Shown here piece after piece: positions 5,163 to 11,145 of a stretch of 12,566 nucleotides of DNA. Under the pieces are notes generated by a model, which saw nothing but the letters and a program-made list of their open reading frames with translations, made no database searches and had not been told where the DNA came from. Position numbers and translations under genes: made by a program. Source of the DNA: Treponema sp. (GTDB taxonomy: Bacteria; Spirochaetota; Spirochaetia; Treponematales; UBA12059); assembly GCA_012517645.1 (NCBI GenBank), contig JAAYUR010000362.1:1-12566 (forward strand), written 5' to 3'. Numbering within the stretch: position 1 is the stretch's first letter; the number at the start of each line of letters is the position of its first letter.

Positions 5163-6314
5163 ATGGCGGATCGTTCTGATCTAGGCGCCCCGTCGGACGC
5201 CGCCGGTGCGCTCGATCTCTTCAAGGCCCTGGAAGCATCCGGGGCTCGGAGCACCCTGGAAACCCTCCGCAGGGAAAACCGGGAACTCGATATTCTGATG
5301 AACGACGCCTCCAGCCTACTTACCCGGTCCGAAGTGTCGGACATGCTGGATTTTGTGATTTCCCGTTTGCTGGATCGCTTCGTTCCCGCCTTCCTGGCCT
5401 TCCTGATCGAACCGCCCCGGGGAGGGCGATTGCGGCAATACTGCTATCGCGCCCTGCATCCGACCGAGGAGGAAGTCCCCGTCCGGTACTACCGGATCCT
5501 GAAGGGATATTTCCTGGAGGATTCGGCAGCCAAGACCTTTTCGGAGATCCAAGCCCTTGCCGGGACGGACGCGTTCGACCGGGATTTCCGGTCCTACGAA
5601 CCGGACCTCATACTGCCCATGCGCGGGATCGGAGGGGTGTACGGAATCATCCTGCTGGGAGGCAAGATCGCAGGCGGGGAATACTCGGCCTCCGAGCGCA
5701 TGTACGTGGAGCGGCTATCCCGATTCCTGTCCATCGGAATACAAAACGGCCTGCACCATGAGAGTTCCGTCACCGACGCCAAGACCGGACTCTTCAACCA
5801 CGGTTACTTCATGCGCCGGGTCGAGGACGAGCTGGCCCGCTCCGCCCGCCACGGATCCCGGGGCGGCCTTATCTTGGCGGACGTGGATCACTTCAAGCGT
5901 TTCAACGACAACTATGGCCACCTGGCGGGGGATGAGGTGCTGCAGGTCCTTGCACGGGTGCTAAGGGCCGCCACCCGTTCCGAGGACACCGTCGCCCGGT
6001 TCGGGGGGGAGGAGTTCTCCGCCCTGATCGTGGAATGCGACGAGACTCATCTGGTGGAGGTGGCGGAGCGCATCCGGGCGGCCGTCCAGGGCATGAGGGT
6101 CCGCTACAAGGGGGAGGAGCTGTCGATCACGATAAGCCTGGGCGCTCGGATGCTGGACGCCCGGGAGAGGCCGGACGCTGGCGGCTTCTTCGAGGACGCG
6201 GACAAGGCGCTCTACGCCTCCAAGGCCGCGGGAAGGAACAGGGTTACTCTGTTCCGGGCCGGGCTTCTCGGGAGGGCTTCGATCCTGCGCCTCCTGAGTG
6301 TCGCGGCACCCTGA
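5163..6314 (+). CDS. Diguanylate cyclase with N-terminal GAF-like sensor
   Basis: This 383-residue cytosolic protein should make cyclic di-GMP from two GTP. Residues 25-55 look helical (LETLRRENRELDILMNDASS). Residues 56-200 form a GAF-like sensor ending in LPMRGIGGVYGIILLGGK and YVERLSRFLSIGIQNGLHHES. The GGDEF domain spans 203-365: TDAKTGLFNHGYF, LADVDHFKRFNDNYGHLAGDEVL, then RSED (272-275), the RxxD inhibitory site, and GGEEF (281-285), the catalytic loop in its common active variant. Activity and product feedback are therefore both expected. The last 19 residues, after NRVTLF, run past the normal domain end and lie against a degenerate AIM24 remnant on the other strand, so the original stop may have been lost. 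It diverges from the PPC gene. The ligand of the sensor is unknown. Confidence 0.93.
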   Translation: MADRSDLGAPSDAAGALDLFKALEASGARSTLETLRRENRELDILMNDASSLLTRSEVSDMLDFVISRLLDRFVPAFLAFLIEPPRGGRLRQYCYRALHPTEEEVPVRYYRILKGYFLEDSAAKTFSEIQALAGTDAFDRDFRSYEPDLILPMRGIGGVYGIILLGGKIAGGEYSASERMYVERLSRFLSIGIQNGLHHESSVTDAKTGLFNHGYFMRRVEDELARSARHGSRGGLILADVDHFKRFNDNYGHLAGDEVLQVLARVLRAATRSEDTVARFGGEEFSALIVECDETHLVEVAERIRAAVQGMRVRYKGEELSITISLGARMLDARERPDAGGFFEDADKALYASKAAGRNRVTLFRAGLLGRASILRLLSVAAP

Positions 6315-6344
6315 TCCCGCGCCGCGGACCTTGACGAAGGCTTT

Positions 6345-6602
6345 GTTTTTGGCTCCCGAGGAAAGGCGCCAGAAGGCGGGCCAAGGCTCCCAGGCTGCGG
6401 GTCTGCATCCAGACCTTGCCGGGACCTTGGAAGCGGCATACCAGGCCCGCTCCGCTGGCCAGGGTGGAGAAGAGGCCCTTACCGGAGGTCTTGGCCTGCA
6501 GCCGTACCGTCGGGGACATGGAGATAATGGCCCCAGCCTCGGGGCGGATGGTCTCTCCGGCGCCTAAGGTTACCCTTAGAACGCGGGATACGGGGCGTTG
6601 CT
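6345..6602 (-). pseudogene. AIM24-family (TIGR00266-like) gene remnant with frameshift and internal deletion
   Basis: Nothing intact lies in the 334 bp between the cyclase and the HAD gene, but the minus strand carries pieces of one protein. From 6602 it reads SNAPYPAF, then a stop. In another frame, from 6573, it reads VTLGAGETIRPEAGAIISMSPTV: the two pieces join as the usual AIM24 opening if about one base is lost or two gained near 6574-6578. This runs on without a break into GLFSTLASGAGLVCRFQGPG, KVWMQTRSLGALARLLAPFL, which in AIM24 proteins is the far C-terminus. About 150 middle residues are therefore missing. An in-frame TAG precedes SNAPY. The open frame continues without homology to 6244, inside the cyclase gene. 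AIM24 proteins have no clear bacterial function. The family assignment is from memory of its motifs. Confidence 0.6.
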
Positions 6603-6648
6603 CTATGGAACACGTCTAGATCCAGTGCGAACCGCGGAAGGGGGACCC

Positions 6649-7128
6649 ATGACTTCGAGCAGGAACGGCATCTTGATCCGGATACCCGGTTTTCCGGACA
6701 CTCGGATTCAAAACCTACTTCTTGATTATACCGGAACCCTGTCCCGGGACGGGATTCTGATGGACGGGGTCGCGGATCGCCTGCGGGCCCTTTCGCAGAG
6801 CCTCCGCGTCGTCGTCGCGACCGCGGACACCTTCGGGAAGGCCCGAGGTCAGCTGGAGGGCCTTCCCGTCGAGATCGTCTTCATCCGGGACGGGAGGGAT
6901 AAACGAAAGCTCCTCGGGGAACTCGGAGAAACCGAAACCGCATCCGTCGGGAACGGCCGGAACGACGTGGAAATGGTCCGGGCCTCGGCTCTCGGCATCG
7001 CGGTGGTCGGTCCCGAGGGATGCTCGGGCGAGCTCATCGCATCCGCCCGGATGGTTTGCCGGGACATTTTGGACTGCCTGGACCTCTTTCTGGAACCCCT
7101 GCGCATAACGGCTACGTTGCGCGGGTGA
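6649..7128 (+). CDS. Soluble P-type-ATPase-like HAD protein (COG4087 type)
   Basis: The 159-residue protein resembles the free-standing phosphorylation domain of P-type ATPases. It opens with IRIPGFPDTRIQNLLLDYTGTLSRDG; Asp26 in DYTGT is the expected nucleophile, as in the DKTGT of ion pumps. VVATADTFG carries the motif II Thr58, KRKLL the motif III Lys region, and VGNGRNDVEMVRASALGIAVVGPEG the metal-binding motif, with Asp106 kept and the usual first Asp of GDGxND replaced by Asn102. The C-terminal LDLFLEPLRITATLRG is typical of the COG4087 group. Its substrate is unknown. The ATG at 6649 has AAGGGGGA a few bases upstream and is preferred over the GTG/TTG-type extension from 6598. It follows the AIM24 remnant and converges with the lipoprotein gene. 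Confidence 0.82.
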   Translation: MTSSRNGILIRIPGFPDTRIQNLLLDYTGTLSRDGILMDGVADRLRALSQSLRVVVATADTFGKARGQLEGLPVEIVFIRDGRDKRKLLGELGETETASVGNGRNDVEMVRASALGIAVVGPEGCSGELIASARMVCRDILDCLDLFLEPLRITATLRG

Positions 7129-7147
7129 GCCGGCTGCGGGATGCCGA

Positions 7148-7175
7148 CGCCGGGCCGGAATCTCCGAACCCGGCG
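7148..7175. terminator. Hairpin between converging genes
   Basis: CGCCGGG (7148-7154) pairs with CCCGGCG (7169-7175), and inside this CGGA (7156-7159) pairs with TCCG (7163-7166) around a 3-nt loop. The result is an almost continuous 11-bp stem between the stop of the HAD gene (7128) and the stop of the lipoprotein gene (7189). It lacks a T-run on either strand, but the position suits a shared terminator. Confidence 0.45.
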
Positions 7176-7188
7176 CAGGGCTTTGCCG

Positions 7189-7737
7189 TTACTTCACCGG
7201 ATCCGTGGGCACCCGCAGGTATTCGATGTAGTAGGGCGCGCCGTCGATCTCGACCTGGTTCTTGTACAGGAGCTCGACGGAGGTGATATTCCCCAAGTTC
7301 CAGACGTCCTTGCGGTAGTCGTCCGCGGAGATCTTGTCATGGTTCGCCCAGCCGTTGAGGTAGAAGACCGGGGCGCCGATCACGAAGTCCGCCTTGGTGG
7401 CCTTGCGGCTGCCGATCACGTAGTTGACCCACTGCTTCTTGCCGTCCGCGATCCAGAGGGCCTCCGCCTGGTTCTTCGTGGCGGCGCTGGCGGGGGTCAG
7501 GATCTTGGCCACCCGGAAGGAGGAATCGAACATGGAGCGGGAATCCGCGGACGCCAGGATCTCGCCGGACTGGAATTCCACGGGCGCCGCGGCGGAAGCG
7601 ATGGCCCCCCCGCCGCCCCCGCCGCCGGGAACCACGGCGCCGAGGGCGCCGCTCAGGGCACCGCTGGCGACGGACGAGCAGGAGGCCGCGATCAAGACCA
7701 ATCCCAGGGCCAAACCGAGGTACGCGAACTTTTTCAT
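7189..7737 (-). CDS. Unrecognised lipoprotein with a polyglycine linker
   Basis: I do not recognise this 182-residue protein. The N-terminus MKKFAYLGLALGLVLIAASC is a lipoprotein signal with the lipidated Cys at residue 20. A flexible Ser/Ala/Gly region follows, with seven glycines in a row at 38-44. The folded part (about 52-180) is rich in short beta-like segments: EFQSGEILASADSRSMFDS, AKILTPAS, a segment KKQWVNYVIGSRKATKADFVIGAPVFYL and a closing APYYIEYLRVPTD. The start is the ATG at 7735-7737, with AAAGGAG eight bases upstream; an upstream TTG-type extension would skip the signal peptide. It has its own promoter and a 5' hairpin. Downstream it converges with the HAD gene, and upstream lies the CheB-CheR fusion on the same strand. 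Its place is the cell envelope; the function is unknown. Confidence 0.85.
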   Translation of the reverse strand: MKKFAYLGLALGLVLIAASCSSVASGALSGALGAVVPGGGGGGGAIASAAAPVEFQSGEILASADSRSMFDSSFRVAKILTPASAATKNQAEALWIADGKKQWVNYVIGSRKATKADFVIGAPVFYLNGWANHDKISADDYRKDVWNLGNITSVELLYKNQVEIDGAPYYIEYLRVPTDPVK

Positions 7738-7754
7738 GAACCTGTCTCCTTTGA

Positions 7755-7775
7755 CGGCATCCTCTCGGGATGCCG
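7755..7775 (-). promoter_or_regulatory. 8-bp hairpin at the 5' end of the lipoprotein mRNA
   Basis: CGGCATCC (7755-7762) and GGATGCCG (7768-7775) pair perfectly around a 5-nt loop. On the minus strand the -10 box ends at 7782, so transcription should begin near 7775, the first base of this stem. The stem ends just before the AAAGGAG ribosome site. Such a structure can protect mRNA from 5'-end-dependent decay; this role is inferred. Confidence 0.55.
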
Positions 7776-7781
7776 GTGACA

Positions 7782-7809
7782 AGTATATACCCGCCGCACA
7801 GGAAATCAA
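7782..7809 (-). promoter_or_regulatory. Promoter of the lipoprotein gene
   Basis: On the minus strand: TTGATT (7804-7809), a 16-bp spacer and TATACT (7782-7787), which is five of six to the -10 consensus. It lies in the 130-bp gap after the CheB-CheR gene, so the lipoprotein can be transcribed alone. Confidence 0.55.
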
Positions 7810-7867
7810 GGAAATGCCGGGACATCCTGCCTTGTCCGAATCCCCCGGCGTGTCCGAACCGTCTTGT

Positions 7868-10846
7868 TCAGCCCCCGGTGCTCGAGGGGCGGGCGGATTC
7901 CAGGAGCCGGATGCGGTCTTCCGCGGCAGCCAGGGCGGCCTTCAAATCTTCCAGCTCCTGTATATCCAGGCAGGTGCCGACATAACCCAGGAAGGTTCCG
8001 TCCTCATCGTACCGAGGTGTCCCGACGTCCTCGAGGAGGCGATAGGCCCCGTCCCGGCGACGGAGCCGGTAGCGTAGAGTGAAGGGGCGGCGCGCGTCGA
8101 AGGCGGCGGAATACTCGGAGAAACAGCGGTCCCTATCCTCCGGATGGACCCCCTCGGTCCAACCGTCTCCCAGTTCCTGTTCCAAGGTGCGGCCGGTGAA
8201 ATCCAGCCAAGTCCTGTTGAACCAAAAGCACTTCTTGTCCGCACCGGACATCCACTTGAGGGCGGGGGAATTGTCCACGATGGCCGCGAACCTTCGTTCG
8301 GAATCCATTAGGGCCGTTAGGGCTTGCCGAACCTCGGTGGTCTCCGTGAAGGATAGGACGGTGCCGGAAAAGGCGCCGGGGCCCACGCTGTAGGGCAGGA
8401 CGCGCATCAGGAACCAGCGGCCGTCGGAGGTCCGGACTTCCTGGATATGCTCCCGCGAATTCCTTTGGACTTCCCGGATGATCTCCACCGGATCCACCCC
8501 CGTCAGGTAGTGCGGAATGTGGGTGATCGGACGACCCATATCCGCCTCCAGAAGCTTGAAAATGTTCGATATCTGGGAGGAGAATCGGCGGATCTCCAGG
8601 TTTTCGTCCAGGATAAGGTGGCCGATGTGGCTGGAGGAAAGCAGGTTCTCCAGGTCATTATGGAGCTCCGTCAGTTCCAGGATCTTGGTATGGTATTCCG
8701 CGTTGACGGTGAAGAGTTCCTCGTTGGTGGACTGAAGCTCTTCATTGGTGGATTGGAGCTCCTCGTTGCTGGCCAGGAGCTCCTCGTTCGTGGCCTGGAG
8801 TTCCTCGTTGGCGGTTTCCAGCTCCTCGATGGTGGCCTGGAGGTTTTCGCCGGTGAACTGGAGTTCCTGTTCGAGGTCCCGGATGCGCTGTTCGGTTTCC
8901 TTGGATAGATCGTAGTCGACCACCGTCCCGACCCGATCCGGAGCGGATTCCTTGCGGGTTTCCGATATGAGAACCGCCGCCAGGGGTTCCTGGCTCTTTT
9001 TTGCGGGCAAAAGCCGGATCTTAAGTTCGATGGTCTTTCCCAGGCTCGGGATATGGAGGTTGGAGAACTTGAGTTCCTGACCCTGCCGAAACACCTTCTG
9101 GATCCCCGTGGAAAGGGGAATCGAGAGCTCCTTGACAGCCATCCGGGTAATGTCCGCGGTGGGTCGTCCGGACGGCAGTCTGAAGAACCCGTTCGTATCA
9201 CCCAGGATGTGGAGGGGCTCCATCAGCTCGTTCACGATGATGGCCAGGGGCACGTAGTCGGGGGTGATGGATTCCAGGAAGCGTTCCAGAGTCCTGTCCT
9301 CTTCATGGCTTCGGTAGTATCGGCGGGCGGAGGCGAATCGGTCCCGGATCTCCCGGGCCCGGGTATCCGTGACCGAGGGGCCCTGGGGAGGTTCCAAGGG
9401 AGTCCGGGATCGGCCTGCGGATCGGTAGATCTTGTTCTTGGCGTCCGCGAGATCGAAGTATTCGGCCGCTTCGCCGGCGGTTTCGCTGGTGCCCAGGAAC
9501 AGGATCCCTCCGGGAAGCAAGGAAAAATTGAAGTAATCCAGCACTTTTCGCTGTAGATTAGGCTGAAGGTAGATCAGGATGTTCCGGCAGCTGATCAAGT
9601 CAATGTTCGTGAACGGCGGGTCCTTGATCAGGTTATGCTGGGCGAAGACCACCATTTCCCGGACGGCTCGGGAAATCTGGAACGAGTCCTCCTTCTTGAA
9701 GAAATACTTGGCCAGGTAGCGGGGGGATAGATCCGCGGCCACGCTCTCGGGATAGACACCCGCCGCGGCGAAGTGGATCGCGTCCTTGTCGATATCGGTG
9801 GCGAAGATCTTGACATCCCTCCGGATCCCGAGCTCCTCCATGACCTCCCGGGCCGATATGGCCAGGCTGTAGGCTTCTTCCCCCGTGGAGCAGGCGGCAA
9901 CCCAAAACCGGAGTTCCCGCCCCTCCGCCGCGCGGATCAGCTCCGGCAGTTCCTTGGACGCAAGACGTTCCCAGGCCGGGGGATCCCGGAAAAAGCTGGT
10001 GACCCCGATCAGGAGCTCCCGGAAAAGGGCGGAGATCTCCAGGGGGTTGCCGTTCAGGTAGGCGACGTAGTCCCCGATGGTGTTCGACTGGGTTACCGTC
10101 ATGCGGCGCTCGATGCGCCGGGTCACGGTGTTCGGCTTGTAGTAGGTGAAATCCACCTTGCATCGTTCCCTCAGGAGGGCGAAGATGCGGGTCAGGCCGT
10201 CTTCCTCGGAAAGGAGGGTTTCCGATCTAGCCGAAAGGGAAGCGTAGGGCCGGGCTATGAAACCCAAAAGCTGACGGGGCATGTCCGAGGGCTTTAGGAT
10301 AAAGTCCGGCAGCCCCGTGGATATGGCGGCCCGGGGCATTCCGTTGAACTTCGCGCTGTCCTCGTCCTGGACCATCACCATGCCGCCGTTTTCCTTGACC
10401 TTTCGCACCCCTCGCATGCCGTCGGATCCCGTCCCGGACAGGATCACCGCGATGGCCTTTTCCGCTTGGTCCTCCGCGAGGGAGGTCAGGAAGATGTCGA
10501 TGGGAAGGTTGATCCCCCGGCTGTGGTCCTGCTCGCTCAGAAGGAGCTTTCCGTGAAAAATAGTCAAATTTTTCCGGGGCGGAATCAGGTAGACCCGGTT
10601 GGGCAGGACTTGAAGGCCGTCCTCGGCTCGTTGGACGGGCATGGAGGTTTTCTTGGACAGGAGCTCCACCATGAGGCTCTTGTAGTCCGGCGAGAGATGC
10701 TGGATCACGATGAAGGCGAGGCCCGTGTCCGTAGGCATGTTCGTGAAGAACTCGTCGATGGCTTCCAGGCCTCCCGCCGAGGCGCCCACGGCGACGTAAT
10801 ACAGGGGGGTGTCTACGGTCTGTTCCGCGGATTTCCGTGGTCTCAT
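7868..10846 (-). CDS. CheB-CheR-PAS fusion (chemotaxis methylesterase/methyltransferase hybrid)
   Basis: The 992-residue protein carries two opposing chemotaxis enzymes. Residues 14-195 are the CheB methylesterase, with GASAGG (Ser23), IQHLSPD (His50) and GTGSDGMRG (Asp142) as the catalytic triad. There is no receiver domain in front. Residues 210-475 are CheR methyltransferase: a helical N-part (RRIERRM), TSFFRD at 283-288, the AdoMet-binding VAACSTGEEAYSLA, FATDID, and NIDLISCRNILIYL. A PAS-like region (about 520-630) follows, then a coiled coil with repeated NEEL heptads (655-715), then two PAS domains (735-835 and 845-965). It has no kinase domain and no membrane segment. The ATG at 10846 has GAGGTG upstream. 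No chemoreceptor, CheA or CheW gene is nearby. Hybrids like this are usually sensory adaptors outside the classical chemotaxis operon. Confidence 0.95.
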   Translation of the reverse strand: MRPRKSAEQTVDTPLYYVAVGASAGGLEAIDEFFTNMPTDTGLAFIVIQHLSPDYKSLMVELLSKKTSMPVQRAEDGLQVLPNRVYLIPPRKNLTIFHGKLLLSEQDHSRGINLPIDIFLTSLAEDQAEKAIAVILSGTGSDGMRGVRKVKENGGMVMVQDEDSAKFNGMPRAAISTGLPDFILKPSDMPRQLLGFIARPYASLSARSETLLSEEDGLTRIFALLRERCKVDFTYYKPNTVTRRIERRMTVTQSNTIGDYVAYLNGNPLEISALFRELLIGVTSFFRDPPAWERLASKELPELIRAAEGRELRFWVAACSTGEEAYSLAISAREVMEELGIRRDVKIFATDIDKDAIHFAAAGVYPESVAADLSPRYLAKYFFKKEDSFQISRAVREMVVFAQHNLIKDPPFTNIDLISCRNILIYLQPNLQRKVLDYFNFSLLPGGILFLGTSETAGEAAEYFDLADAKNKIYRSAGRSRTPLEPPQGPSVTDTRAREIRDRFASARRYYRSHEEDRTLERFLESITPDYVPLAIIVNELMEPLHILGDTNGFFRLPSGRPTADITRMAVKELSIPLSTGIQKVFRQGQELKFSNLHIPSLGKTIELKIRLLPAKKSQEPLAAVLISETRKESAPDRVGTVVDYDLSKETEQRIRDLEQELQFTGENLQATIEELETANEELQATNEELLASNEELQSTNEELQSTNEELFTVNAEYHTKILELTELHNDLENLLSSSHIGHLILDENLEIRRFSSQISNIFKLLEADMGRPITHIPHYLTGVDPVEIIREVQRNSREHIQEVRTSDGRWFLMRVLPYSVGPGAFSGTVLSFTETTEVRQALTALMDSERRFAAIVDNSPALKWMSGADKKCFWFNRTWLDFTGRTLEQELGDGWTEGVHPEDRDRCFSEYSAAFDARRPFTLRYRLRRRDGAYRLLEDVGTPRYDEDGTFLGYVGTCLDIQELEDLKAALAAAEDRIRLLESARPSSTGG
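8702..8833 (-). repeat. 21-bp degenerate repeats coding for NEEL heptads
   Basis: The coiled coil of the CheB-CheR-PAS protein is built from about six 7-residue units of the form x-N-E-E-L-x-x (residues 672-715), for example ATNEELL, ASNEELQ, STNEELQ, STNEELF. At the DNA level the units remain alike but not identical. This heptad run is typical of CheB/CheR-PAS hybrids. Confidence 0.85.
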
Positions 10847-10867
10847 CGTCGCACCTCTCGGTCTTCC

Positions 10868-10983
10868 TAGTGTTACGAAGCTTGTTCCATCCGAACCCGG
10901 AGCCTTTGGGGCTGGTTCGGCGTCCCCTCTGGAAAAGGCCCCACAACCCCCGGGTCCCGGTCGTCACAAGGTTCGTAACACTA
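10868..10983. mobile_element. 116-bp TA-flanked inverted-repeat element, MITE-like
   Basis: The ends TAGTGTTACGAAGCTTGT (10868-10885) and ACAAGGTTCGTAACACTA (10966-10983) are 18-bp inverted repeats with a single mismatch. The outermost TA on both sides could be a TA target duplication, as made by IS630/Tc1-type transposases, leaving 16-bp termini and a 112-bp element. Inside, CCGAACC (10891-10897) pairs with GGTTCGG (10914-10920) around AGCC/GGCT, giving a second hairpin. It has no coding capacity. It ends 21 bp before the CheB-CheR start codon, so in that transcript it would be a large leader structure. A native cruciform or leader element is the alternative. Confidence 0.45.
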
Positions 10984-11107
10984 CCCGTGGTCTAGGGATG
11001 AAAAAAAGATAGTGTGTCACCCCGGGCATGGCAAGGGCGGCCCTCTTGGTCTAAGATCGTTGGTTCTTCGGGCATCCGGCCCCGGGCGGAGACCCTTCGA
11101 TTCATTC
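10984..11107. other. Intergenic stretch without a recognised gene
   Basis: Together with the inverted-repeat element and the fdhA promoter, this fills the 299-bp gap between the divergent CheB-CheR and formate dehydrogenase genes. It holds a run of seven A near 11000-11006 and GC-rich segments. I see no convincing CheB-CheR promoter and no coding signal. A TTGAT half-site begins at 11108, but no ATCAA partner at FNR spacing follows it. Confidence 0.5.
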
Positions 11108-11136
11108 TTGATATAATTGGTATTTCACTACATACT
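11108..11136 (+). promoter_or_regulatory. Promoter of the formate dehydrogenase gene
   Basis: TTGATA (11108-11113), a 17-bp spacer and CATACT (11131-11136) lie in a strikingly AT-rich block (11099-11147) of an otherwise GC-rich region. Nine bases separate the -10 from the ATG at 11146, so the leader would be absent or only a few bases long. A perfect TATAAT at 11112-11117 also occurs but lacks a -35 at the right distance. Confidence 0.5.
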
Positions 11137-11145
11137 ATTTTTTCT

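Noticed and set aside
4055..5344. 429-residue minus-strand frame spanning mgsA, the PPC gene and the cyclase start
   Set aside because: It overlaps three genes with recognisable motifs, including the PPC gene in another frame of the same strand, and is rich in Arg and Pro without any fold.
7833..7864. Direct repeat TGTCCGAA twice downstream of the CheB-CheR gene
   Set aside because: Two 8-bp copies are too short and common in GC-rich DNA to mean more.
7337..8077. Other-frame ORFs around the lipoprotein start (minus 162 and plus 217 residues)
   Set aside because: They lack a ribosome site and motifs and overlap the promoter, the hairpin and the ends of two supported genes.
8702..8833. Repeats in the CheB-CheR gene considered as an inserted repeat element
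   Set aside because: They keep the reading frame and encode the NEEL coiled-coil heptads normal for this protein family.
11108..11130. FNR/Crp-like site at the fdhA promoter
   Set aside because: Only a TTGAT half-site is present; the matching ATCAA is absent at the required spacing and the half-site is better explained as a -35 box.
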